Source: Burkholderia territorii | Lineage (GTDB): Bacteria; Pseudomonadota; Gammaproteobacteria; Burkholderiales; Burkholderiaceae | Direction of reading: 5' to 3' | NCBI RefSeq assembly: GCF_902833055.1 | Contig: NZ_CADFEJ010000032.1 | Span: 1 to 45,243, forward strand | DNA: 45,243 nucleotides | Shown here: positions 1 to 11,259 of the stretch, one piece after another | Layout: each line of letters begins with the position of its first letter | Position numbering within the stretch: position 1 is the first letter of the stretch | Made by a program: the position numbers and the translations under genes | The notes under the pieces: model-generated | Seen by the model: only the letters and a program-made list of their open reading frames with translations | Database searches by the model: none | What the model was told of the DNA's origin: nothing

Positions 1-1520
1 CGGGGGTTTTTGCATTTGGCGCGGCGCAAATGTGCGCGGAGGTAACCAAACCTCTCCGCGGGGCGCTCGAGCGGCGCACCCTGATCCCCGCTTCATCATC
101 CCGAACCCATCCCCGCCTTCATCGCTGCAATTTCCGGCCACACAGACCGCTCGTACCGCTTCGACAAAAGCCTTCGTCAGGGCACTTTTTCGTTGAATGC
201 CGGTGACTCTGTTCGAGGCGCCAGTTTGCCGGTGTTGACCGGCTGATCTGATCGGGAAATCCAAGGCGGCTCGACGCCACACGAGCGTGTCCAGTTGGCG
301 CTCGAATGGCTGTCGAAAGTTCCGTAGTACCTTCCGCAGACGCCAGCCGCCGTGGTGTTGGAGGGGGGCGAGTTTGCCTGCTAGTCGCCTCAGAAGACCA
401 CTCCGTGGTCTCTATCGACCGCCACCTATCCGTCCTTGAACGCACGGGTATTGTCGGTGACTGAATGCGTTGTGGCCGCCAAACAGCGGCGACCCTTCCT
501 GCCGCACGAAGGCTTGCCGCCGTCCGATCGATGCCGGTCGACCGTGATGCGCATGTGTCGCTGTCCAGTGCGGAATGCTCGCCGATACAAATCGGTGGAG
601 CCAAAACCGGCCTCGGCCTCGATTCAACATGAGTATCACCAGGCCCGAGGGGCCGATGTTGAGGTGCCCGTGTCGAGCGTTAGTCTCGCTGGTGCTTAAT
701 CCGCAAGAGGCATCGCGAGGACATCGTTCAATGTCGACACAAGAACCGATCGTCGACGCCCGATGCTTCGCCGCCGCCTACATCGCGACAATGCCAGGGC
801 GCGTTGAGGCTGCGGAAGCGGTCGCCTACGTATTGTGACGAACGCCTATCGACGCACCTCGTGATGCCAGCTGGCGAGACGATGAGGCCATCCGGGCCGG
901 AGACCAAAGCTCGGCTCGCCTCGACGTCCCGGCGGCCACATCGCGTGCGCATCGCTGTCGCGGCGAACGTTCAGCGATGCAGCACCTATTGCGCCGACTC
1001 GTTGTGCAAGGCGATCAACACAAGAGTCTGGCCAGGCTCCTGCTGAGGATCCGCACCACGCATCTGATACCCGCGTTGTTCCTCGGACATTCAGCCCGTT
1101 CAGCGCGGATTCACGCTCGCTGTGGAGGAGGTGAGCGGCGGCGCTAAGTCGGTAATCCGGCGTCAGTGTGCCGGACGTCCTTGCCTCCGTCCCGGCTGCT
1201 CCCGCCTTGGCGACATACGGGCGCGTCGCCTCTGATCAATTCGTGCGACCCGGGCATGTGCCGCAGGCTCCATAAATACCGCTCGGCATGGAAATTGCGG
1301 ATTTTTTGCGTCTACCCGCTTGGCATTATGCTCGGGAGGCCGTATGATGGCGGTCTTTCGTTTTCAGCAAAGATGCAAATCGACGCTGAAAGCGGGGGCT
1401 GACGAAGATGTGGATGCCGATAGGCAATCCTCCTGTACTTGCCTTAGCCGGGCGGGTGTGGGCGTCGGGTGAATCGCTCAGGTGCGCTGGAAGAGAATGA
1501 AAATAATCTTCGGGATGTGC
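1..1520. other. 1.5 kb with no recognisable gene
   Basis: No reading frame here shows a protein family I can recognise. The open frames on both strands (for example minus strand 119-604 and plus strand 1166-1402) are rich in Arg, Ser and Pro, lack a convincing ribosome-binding site, and do not show the C/G third-position bias of the genes downstream. The window starts with a G-run followed by TTTTT, which could be the end of a terminator from a gene to the left. A hairpin (GCGGAGGT 36-43 with ACC..TCCGC 50-59) follows it. The stretch could be a decayed gene or mobile-element relic, but I cannot name one. Confidence 0.5.
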
Positions 1521-1549
1521 TTGACAACAGTGCGATGCACCCCCATAAT
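1521..1549 (+). promoter_or_regulatory. Sigma-70 promoter of the tRNA-tuf operon
   Basis: A perfect -35 TTGACA (1521-1526) is followed after 17 bp by CATAAT (1544-1549). Transcription should begin near 1556-1558, a few bases before tRNA-Tyr at 1564. It is the only good promoter upstream of the tRNA cluster and is as close to consensus as expected for a stable-RNA operon. Confidence 0.85.
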
Positions 1550-1563
1550 CGTCAGTTCTCTAC

Positions 1564-1649
1564 GGAGGGGTGCCCGAGTGGCTAAAGGGGGCAGACTGTA
1601 AATCTGTTGGCTTACGCCTACGTTGGTTCGAATCCAACCTCCTCCACCA
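1564..1649 (+). tRNA. tRNA-Tyr (anticodon GTA)
   Basis: An 86-nt class II tRNA with a long variable arm. The acceptor stem pairs GGAGGGG at 1564-1570 with CTCCTCC at 1639-1645, followed by discriminator A and an encoded CCA. The anticodon loop CTGTAAA places GTA at 1598-1600, reading tyrosine codons UAU and UAC. It is first in a tRNA-Tyr, tRNA-Gly, tRNA-Thr, tuf cluster that resembles the tRNA-tufB operon of E. coli. Confidence 0.98.
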
Positions 1650-1692
1650 GAACATCAGCGCAGAGAGCGGTAAGGAATCGTTAGTGGCCCGT

Positions 1693-1766
1693 GCGGGTGT
1701 AGCTCAATGGTAGAGCAGAAGCCTTCCAAGCTTACGACGAGGGTTCGATTCCCTTCACCCGCTCCA
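1693..1766 (+). tRNA. tRNA-Gly (anticodon TCC)
   Basis: A 74-nt tRNA. The acceptor stem pairs GCGGGTG (1693-1699) with CACCCGC ending at 1762, followed by discriminator T and an encoded CCA. The anticodon loop CTTCCAA gives TCC at 1725-1727, reading GGA and GGG glycine codons. It lies 43 nt after tRNA-Tyr and is presumably processed from the same transcript. Confidence 0.98.
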
Positions 1767-1791
1767 GTCCGTGTAGTTGAAGCGTAATAGC

Positions 1792-1866
<75 letters not shown>

Positions 1867-1931
1867 GCAGTAAAAAGTCAGTGTCTGTTTGCGCGCGGCG
1901 CAACATGTGAAATTCCTTTCGGGAGTTGAAA

Positions 1932-3122
1932 ATGGCCAAGGAAAAGTTTGAGCGGACCAAGCCGCACGTCAACGTTGGTACGATTGGTCACGTCGACCAC
2001 GGCAAGACGACGCTGACGGCAGCGATCACGACGGTTCTGACGAAGAAGTTCGGCGGCGAAGCGAAGGCGTACGACCAGATCGACGCGGCACCGGAAGAAA
2101 AGGCGCGCGGCATCACGATCAACACGGCACACGTCGAGTACGAAACGGCAAACCGCCACTACGCACACGTCGACTGCCCGGGCCACGCTGACTACGTGAA
2201 GAACATGATCACGGGCGCGGCACAGATGGACGGCGCGATCCTGGTTTGCTCGGCAGCAGACGGCCCGATGCCGCAAACGCGTGAGCACATCCTGCTGGCG
2301 CGTCAGGTTGGCGTTCCGTACATCATCGTGTTCCTGAACAAGTGCGACATGGTGGACGACGCTGAACTGCTCGAGCTGGTCGAGATGGAAGTTCGCGAAC
2401 TGCTGTCGAAGTACGACTTCCCGGGCGACGACACGCCGATCGTGAAGGGTTCCGCAAAGCTGGCGCTGGAAGGCGACACGGGCGAGCTGGGCGAAGTGGC
2501 GATCATGAACCTGGCAGACGCACTGGACACGTACATCCCGACGCCGGAGCGCGCGGTTGACGGCGCGTTCCTGATGCCGGTGGAAGACGTGTTCTCGATC
2601 TCGGGCCGCGGTACGGTGGTGACGGGTCGTGTCGAGCGCGGCATCATCAAGGTCGGCGAGGAAATCGAAATCGTCGGTATCAAGCCGACGGTGAAGACGA
2701 CCTGCACGGGCGTTGAAATGTTCCGCAAGCTGCTGGACCAAGGTCAGGCAGGCGACAACGTGGGTATCCTGCTGCGCGGCACGAAGCGTGAAGACGTGGA
2801 GCGTGGCCAGGTTCTGGCGAAGCCGGGTTCGATCACGCCGCACACGCACTTCACGGCTGAAGTGTACGTGCTGAGCAAGGACGAAGGCGGCCGTCACACG
2901 CCGTTCTTCAACAACTACCGTCCGCAGTTCTACTTCCGTACGACGGACGTGACGGGCTCGATCGAGCTGCCGAAGGACAAGGAAATGGTGATGCCGGGCG
3001 ACAACGTGTCGATCACGGTGAAGCTGATCGCTCCGATCGCGATGGAAGAAGGTCTGCGCTTCGCAATCCGCGAAGGTGGCCGTACCGTCGGCGCCGGCGT
3101 CGTCGCCAAGATCATCGAGTAA
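1932..3122 (+). CDS. tuf: Elongation factor Tu, copy 1
   Basis: EF-Tu is the GTPase that delivers aminoacyl-tRNA to the ribosomal A site. The 396-residue product has the usual length and motifs: P-loop GHVDHGKT (19-26), DCPGH near residue 81, NKCD near 136, then beta-barrel domains 2 and 3. I start at ATG 1932, which has GGAG at 1922-1925 and matches copy 2. The in-frame TTG at 1926 would only add two residues. The protein is identical to the copy at 21122-22312. The DNA is identical from 1941 to the stop, differing only at 1937 and 1940, so gene conversion is likely. The gene sits between tRNA-Thr and tRNA-Trp. Confidence 0.98.
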   Translation: MAKEKFERTKPHVNVGTIGHVDHGKTTLTAAITTVLTKKFGGEAKAYDQIDAAPEEKARGITINTAHVEYETANRHYAHVDCPGHADYVKNMITGAAQMDGAILVCSAADGPMPQTREHILLARQVGVPYIIVFLNKCDMVDDAELLELVEMEVRELLSKYDFPGDDTPIVKGSAKLALEGDTGELGEVAIMNLADALDTYIPTPERAVDGAFLMPVEDVFSISGRGTVVTGRVERGIIKVGEEIEIVGIKPTVKTTCTGVEMFRKLLDQGQAGDNVGILLRGTKREDVERGQVLAKPGSITPHTHFTAEVYVLSKDEGGRHTPFFNNYRPQFYFRTTDVTGSIELPKDKEMVMPGDNVSITVKLIAPIAMEEGLRFAIREGGRTVGAGVVAKIIE

Positions 3123-3148
3123 GCCAGTTATTCGTTGATCGACAGTTT

Positions 3149-3174
3149 TGGGGCTGGCGGCAGCCGGCCCCAAC
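3149..3174 (+). terminator. Hairpin between tuf and tRNA-Trp
   Basis: TTGGGGCTGGC (3149-3159) pairs with GCCGGCCCCAA (3164-3174) across a 4-nt loop, with one G-U pair. No T-run follows, so it is more likely an RNA-processing or 3'-end-protecting structure separating the tuf mRNA from tRNA-Trp than a full terminator. Confidence 0.45.
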
Positions 3175-3181
3175 ATGGTTT

Positions 3182-3257
3182 AGGGGTATAGCTCAACTGG
3201 CAGAGCGTCGGTCTCCAAAACCGAAGGTTGGGGGTTCGATTCCCTCTGCCCCTGCCA
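3182..3257 (+). tRNA. tRNA-Trp (anticodon CCA)
   Basis: A 76-nt tRNA with acceptor stem AGGGGTA (3182-3188) pairing TGCCCCT (3247-3253), discriminator G and an encoded CCA. The anticodon loop CTCCAAA gives CCA at 3215-3217. It lies 42 nt upstream of secE, the arrangement usual in beta- and gammaproteobacteria. Confidence 0.98.
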
Positions 3258-3299
3258 AAAATCGCCACGTGTCCCACGTGGCATTTGTTTTAAGGTGTT

Positions 3300-3680
3300 A
3301 TGGCGAATCCATCCGTCGAAACTGTAAATACCTCCGGCGATAAGCTGATGCTGGCCCTGGGCGTATTGCTGGTCTTGGCCGGATTCGTGGGCTTCTTCTG
3401 GCTGGCCAACCAGCAGTGGTATGTCCGCGGTGCCGCATTGGCGGTAGGTATCATCGCCGGCGTGGCCGTCGGTCTGATGTCCGCACCTGGCAAGAGCCTC
3501 ATCGCGTTTGCCAAGGATTCGTACAAGGAAGTCCGCAAGGTCGTTTGGCCCACCCGCAAGGAAGCAACGCAAACCACACTCGTCGTGTTCGGTTTCGTGC
3601 TCGTGATGGCGATTTTCCTCTGGTTGAGTGACAAATCGATCGAATGGGTGATTTTCTCGGCGATTCTGGGTTGGAAATGA
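3300..3680 (+). CDS. secE: Preprotein translocase subunit SecE
   Basis: SecE is the clamp subunit of the SecYEG channel in the inner membrane. The 126-residue protein is the long proteobacterial form with three predicted membrane segments (about 17-36, 40-60 and 96-117). The conserved cytoplasmic amphipathic helix carries EVRKVVWPTRKE, the family signature, before the last segment. ATG 3300 is preceded by AAGG at 3292-3295. nusG begins 1 nt after the stop, so the two are translationally close, as in most bacteria. Its partner secY lies in the same window (32268-33617). Confidence 0.97.
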   Translation: MANPSVETVNTSGDKLMLALGVLLVLAGFVGFFWLANQQWYVRGAALAVGIIAGVAVGLMSAPGKSLIAFAKDSYKEVRKVVWPTRKEATQTTLVVFGFVLVMAIFLWLSDKSIEWVIFSAILGWK

Positions 3681-3681
3681 T

Positions 3682-4239
3682 ATGAGCGATACTCCGGCAT
3701 CCCCGAGCGGAAAGCGTTGGTACGTCGTGCACGCCTACTCCGGTATGGAGAAGAGCGTGCAGCGCGCGCTTCAGGAGCGCATCGAACGTGCTGGCATGCA
3801 GGATAAATTCGGTCAGATCCTGGTCCCGACCGAAGAAGTGGTCGAAGTCAAAGGCGGCCACAAGGCAGTAACCGAGCGTCGTTTCTTCCCCGGCTACGTG
3901 CTGGTGGAGATGGAGATGACGGACGAAACGTGGCACCTCGTGAAGAACACCGCGAAGGTCACGGGTTTCGTCGGCGGTGCGCGTAACCGCCCGACCCCGA
4001 TTTCCCCGAAGGAAGTCGAAAAGATCATGTCGCAGATGCAGGAAGGCGTCGAGAAGCCGCGCCCGAAGACCCTGTTCGAAGTCGGCGAGATGGTGCGTGT
4101 CAAGGAAGGTCCGTTCACGGACTTCAACGGCACCGTCGAGGAGGTCAACTACGAAAAATCGCGCGTGCGTGTGTCGGTCACCATCTTTGGCCGCTCTACC
4201 CCGGTCGAACTCGAGTTCGGTCAGGTCGAAAAAGTTTGA
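3682..4239 (+). CDS. nusG: Transcription elongation and antitermination factor NusG
   Basis: NusG binds RNA polymerase, suppresses pausing, and links it to Rho or to ribosomal protein S10. The 185-residue protein has the NGN domain at the N-terminus (WYVVHAYSGMEKSVQ and RRFFPGYVLVEM) and a C-terminal KOW domain (EGPFTDFNGTVEEVNYEK). Length and motifs are standard. It immediately follows secE. RpoB, RpoC and S10 are all encoded in this window. Confidence 0.98.
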   Translation: MSDTPASPSGKRWYVVHAYSGMEKSVQRALQERIERAGMQDKFGQILVPTEEVVEVKGGHKAVTERRFFPGYVLVEMEMTDETWHLVKNTAKVTGFVGGARNRPTPISPKEVEKIMSQMQEGVEKPRPKTLFEVGEMVRVKEGPFTDFNGTVEEVNYEKSRVRVSVTIFGRSTPVELEFGQVEKV

Positions 4240-4248
4240 TCCCGATTC

Positions 4249-4272
4249 GGTGGGCAGCCTCGGCTGCCCACC
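4249..4272 (+). promoter_or_regulatory. Hairpin in the nusG-rplK leader
   Basis: GGTGGGCAG (4249-4257) pairs perfectly with CTGCCCACC (4264-4272). No T-run follows. The rplK leader is where L1 autoregulates the L11 operon in other bacteria. I see no sequence that identifies this hairpin as the L1 site, so that role is an inference from position. Confidence 0.4.
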
Positions 4273-4379
4273 TTCGCGCTTACGGCTCGCGTTATGGCCG
4301 TTGAGGAGCGTCAGTAGCCAGCGGCGAACGCGCGTTATCACTCACCGAACGCCGTCTGGCGTTCCAACGAGGTTTACAA

Positions 4380-4811
4380 ATGGCAAAGAAGATTGTCGGC
4401 TTTATCAAGCTGCAGATTCCTGCAGGTAAAGCCAACCCGTCGCCGCCGGTCGGTCCGGCACTGGGCCAGCGCGGCCTGAACATCATGGAGTTCTGCAAGG
4501 CGTTCAACGCGCAGACTCAAGGCATGGAGCCGGGTCTGCCGGTGCCGGTGGTCATCACGGCATACGCTGACAAGAGCTTCACGTTCGTGATGAAGACGCC
4601 GCCGGCGACCGTCCTGATCAAGAAGGCGGCGAAGGTGGACAAGGGCTCGAGCAAGCCGCACACCGACAAGGTCGGTTCGATCACGCGCGCTCAAGCCGAA
4701 GAAATCGCGAAGACCAAGATGCCGGACCTTACGGCAGCTGATCTGGACGCAGCCGTTCGCACCATCGCTGGTAGCGCACGCTCGATGGGCATCACTGTGG
4801 AGGGCGTGTAA
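4380..4811 (+). CDS. rplK: 50S ribosomal protein L11
   Basis: L11 forms the stalk base and GTPase-associated centre with 23S rRNA. It is needed for factor-stimulated GTP hydrolysis and for RelA activation. The 143-residue product has the Pro-rich N-terminal domain (FIKLQIPAGKANPSPPVGPALGQRG), the target region of thiostrepton-type antibiotics, and the rRNA-binding C-terminal domain with KMPDLTAADL. GAGG precedes ATG 4380. Its stop directly abuts the rplA start, so the two should be coupled. Confidence 0.98.
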   Translation: MAKKIVGFIKLQIPAGKANPSPPVGPALGQRGLNIMEFCKAFNAQTQGMEPGLPVPVVITAYADKSFTFVMKTPPATVLIKKAAKVDKGSSKPHTDKVGSITRAQAEEIAKTKMPDLTAADLDAAVRTIAGSARSMGITVEGV

Positions 4812-5510
4812 ATGGCTAAGATCTCCAAGCGCCGTCAGGCATTTGCCGCCAAGGTCGACCGTCAGAAGCTGTACGCGATCGAAGACGCACTGGCACTCGT
4901 GAAGGAATGCGCGAGCGCGAAGTTCAACGAGTCGATCGACGTCGCAGTCCAGCTCGGCATCGATGCGAAGAAGTCGGACCAGGTCGTTCGTGGTTCGGTC
5001 GTTCTGCCGGCAGGTACGGGCAAGTCGGTTCGCGTTGCCGTGTTCGCACAAGGCGACAAGGCCGAGCAGGCTCGTGCAGCAGGCGCGGAAATCGTCGGTA
5101 TGGAAGACCTGGCTGAGCAGATCAAGGCTGGCCAGATGGACTTCGACATCGTGATCGCTTCGCCGGACACGATGCGTATCGTCGGTACGCTCGGTCAGAT
5201 CCTGGGCCCGCGCGGCCTGATGCCGAACCCGAAGGTCGGCACGGTCACGCCGGACGTCGCGACTGCAGTCAAGAACGCGAAGGCTGGTCAGGTGCAATTC
5301 CGTGTCGACAAGGCCGGTATCATCCACGCGACCATCGGCCGTGCATCGTTCGAAGCAGACGCACTGCGTTCGAACCTGTCGGCACTGATCGAAGCGCTGC
5401 AGAAGGCCAAGCCGGCAACGAGCAAGGGCGTCTACCTGCGCAAGATCGCACTGTCGAGCACGATGGGTGTCGGCGTGCGTGTCGACCAGGCTACGCTGGC
5501 AGCGCAGTAA
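4812..5510 (+). CDS. rplA: 50S ribosomal protein L1
   Basis: L1 forms the mobile L1 stalk that guides deacylated tRNA out of the E site. In many bacteria it also represses its own rplK-rplA mRNA. The 232-residue protein is full length. It contains the family segment with GPRGLMPNPKVGTVT followed by the FRVDKAGIIHATIG region. ATG 4812 directly follows the rplK stop. An 8-bp stem with a TTCG loop (5524-5543) lies just after the gene. Confidence 0.98.
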   Translation: MAKISKRRQAFAAKVDRQKLYAIEDALALVKECASAKFNESIDVAVQLGIDAKKSDQVVRGSVVLPAGTGKSVRVAVFAQGDKAEQARAAGAEIVGMEDLAEQIKAGQMDFDIVIASPDTMRIVGTLGQILGPRGLMPNPKVGTVTPDVATAVKNAKAGQVQFRVDKAGIIHATIGRASFEADALRSNLSALIEALQKAKPATSKGVYLRKIALSSTMGVGVRVDQATLAAQ

Positions 5511-5818
5511 GCAAGTATTCGGGCCGCTTCGTTCGCGAAGCGGTCTACATGGGCTTTGGGCGGTTGTTCGTGCAGCATGGCGGGCAACCGGTTATCAAAG
5601 ACCGTTGGTGGGACGCAGCAGGCAGGCGATCCCTTAATTCAAGCCAACGCAGATGGCGAACCCGAAAAAGTTTTGCAGTGGTGAAGCCGCAGGTCGTGAA
5701 GCGATTCACGGCGTGAGGTGGAAATACTCCTAACGAGGTCGGACGCCGTTGTTGAACGAGGTACGTGAGGTTTCGGCCATGCCGGCCGCGCCGAACGTAT
5801 CGTTTCTGGAGGCTAACC
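5511..5818 (+). promoter_or_regulatory. rplA-rplJ intergenic region, probable L10 leader
   Basis: This 308-base stretch has no gene. It holds a perfect 8-bp hairpin with a TTCG loop (CCGCTTCG 5524-5531 with CGAAGCGG 5536-5543). Further on is a hairpin with a GCGA tetraloop (CGTGAA 5695-5700 with TTCACG 5705-5710), and then a stem GGCGT (5710-5714) with ACGCC (5743-5747). In other bacteria the leader before rplJ binds the L10-L12 complex for autoregulation. The structured part at about 5690-5750 is the likely equivalent. I found no convincing promoter here. Confidence 0.5.
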
Positions 5819-6316
5819 GTGCCGCTTAATAGAGAAGACAAGCAAGCCGTCGTCGCTGAGGTTGCCGCGCAAGTCGCGAAGGCCCAGACCGTTGTGCTGG
5901 CTGAGTATCGTGGAATTGCGGTTGGCGATCTGACCAAGCTGCGCGCGAAAGCGCGTGAGCAACAGGTTTACCTGCGCGTGTTGAAGAACACGCTGGCGCG
6001 TCGCGCTGTTGAAGGTACGCCTTTTGCTCCGCTGGCAGAGCAGATGACTGGCCCCCTGATCTACGGCATCTCGGAAGATGCAATTGCTGCTGCCAAGGTC
6101 GTCAACGACTTCAGCAAGAGCAATGACAAGTTGGTCATCAAGGCTGGTTCGTTCGATGGCAAGGTGATGGACAAGGCTGGCGTGCAAGCGCTGGCAAGCA
6201 TCCCGAGCCGTGAAGAACTGCTCTCGAAGCTGCTGTTCGTTATGCAAGCGCCTGTTTCGGGCTTCGCGCGTGCTCTTGCCGCGCTGGCCGAGAAGAAGCA
6301 AGCGGAAGCTGCGTAA
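5819..6316 (+). CDS. rplJ: 50S ribosomal protein L10
   Basis: L10 anchors the L7/L12 dimers to the stalk base. I start at GTG 5819 (VPLNREDKQAVVAEV), which has GGAGG at 5808-5812 and gives 165 residues, the usual length. The frame is open further upstream, but that part encodes a Cys/Arg-rich stretch unlike L10. Conserved segments include the AEYRGIAVGDLTKLR region and the LKNTLARRAV segment. The Ala-rich C-terminal helix that binds L12 is present. rplL follows after 63 nt. Confidence 0.97.
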   Translation: MPLNREDKQAVVAEVAAQVAKAQTVVLAEYRGIAVGDLTKLRAKAREQQVYLRVLKNTLARRAVEGTPFAPLAEQMTGPLIYGISEDAIAAAKVVNDFSKSNDKLVIKAGSFDGKVMDKAGVQALASIPSREELLSKLLFVMQAPVSGFARALAALAEKKQAEAA

Positions 6317-6379
6317 TCGAGCGTGCATCAGCGTCACTGATCGCTGGCTGTATCCGAATTCAATTTAGGAGTATTTCAA

Positions 6380-6754
6380 ATGGCAATCGCAAAAGAAGAC
6401 ATCCTGGCAGCAGTCGAAGGGATGACCGTTCTGGAACTGAACGAACTGGTCAAGGCGTTCGAAGAGAAGTTTGGCGTGTCGGCAGCTGCAGTGGCAGTCG
6501 CTGGCCCGGCAGGCGGCGGCGCTGCTGCTGCAGCAGAAGAGAAGACCGAATTCACGGTCGTTCTGGCTGAAGCAGGCAGCAACAAGGTTGCAGTCATCAA
6601 GGCAGTTCGCGAACTGACGGGCCTGGGCCTGAAGGAAGCGAAGGACGTCGTTGACGGCGCACCGAAGGCTGTCAAGGAAGGCGTCGACAAGGCTGCTGCT
6701 GAAGAAGCCAAGAAGAAGCTGGAAGAAGCTGGCGCGAAGGTCGAAGTCAAGTAA
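6380..6754 (+). CDS. rplL: 50S ribosomal protein L7/L12
   Basis: L7/L12 is the multicopy stalk protein that recruits translation GTPases. The 124-residue protein has an N-terminal dimerisation domain (about 1-35), an Ala/Gly hinge (about 36-55), and the C-terminal factor-binding domain with KVAVIKAVRELTGLGLKEAK. Codon usage is strongly optimised. AGGAG precedes ATG 6380. A terminator-like attenuator follows the stop, consistent with the lower expression of rpoBC downstream. Confidence 0.98.
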   Translation: MAIAKEDILAAVEGMTVLELNELVKAFEEKFGVSAAAVAVAGPAGGGAAAAAEEKTEFTVVLAEAGSNKVAVIKAVRELTGLGLKEAKDVVDGAPKAVKEGVDKAAAEEAKKKLEEAGAKVEVK

Positions 6755-6774
6755 GTTTCGACGCGCTGTGCGAA

Positions 6775-6805
6775 GGCTGGCGGTATTTTCACCGCCGGCC
6801 TTTTT
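6775..6805 (+). terminator. Attenuator between rplL and rpoB
   Basis: GGCTGGCGGT (6775-6784) pairs with ACCGCCGGCC (6791-6800), with one G-U pair, and TTTTT follows at 6801-6805. It has the form of an intrinsic terminator. It sits 20 nt after rplL, where partial termination is known to reduce rpoBC transcription in E. coli. Confidence 0.8.
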
Positions 6806-7131
6806 GTGCTTTGTGGGGACGTTATTCTGGCACTCATTCGGAAGCCCGAATAACCGGCCCCAGAGGCCAAAGAAAACCGCCTGATCGTAATCAATGGTCA
6901 CGACTGGCGTTTCTCTTTGTCTTCTGAAGCGACTGCAGAAGGCAAGTTTGGTCGGGTAGCGGGCAACACAGGCATCCGCTGCCGTCAGCCAGCGGTTGGT
7001 AGCGGCCAACCACCAAGCTTCTCGGCTCGTTCAAGCCATCGGGCGGCCATCGGGTCTCAGTCGGTGAACACTCGGGTTCGAAACGTCCAGGTATCCCGCC
7101 TCGACAGCACCCGCCGTGATTCGGAGATCGT
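6806..7131 (+). other. Leader region before rpoB
   Basis: There is no gene in the remainder of the 377-base rplL-rpoB gap. I see no clear sigma-70 promoter. The open frames across it are unlike known proteins. The rpoB ribosome-binding site (GGAG near 7123) closes the region. It may hold RNase processing sites as in E. coli, but no sequence evidence proves this. Confidence 0.5.
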
Positions 7132-11238
<4,107 letters not shown>

Positions 11239-11259
11239 TCGGACTACGGAGAGAAGGCA

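Noticed and set aside
119..604. Minus-strand frame of 161 residues in the left gap
   Set aside because: Composition is Arg/Ser/Thr/Pro-rich, neighbouring frames are equally open, and no family is recognised. Not enough support to call a gene or a pseudogene.
1166..1402. Plus-strand frame of 78 residues upstream of the tRNA cluster
   Set aside because: No ribosome-binding site, no biased third positions, and no similarity that I can recognise.
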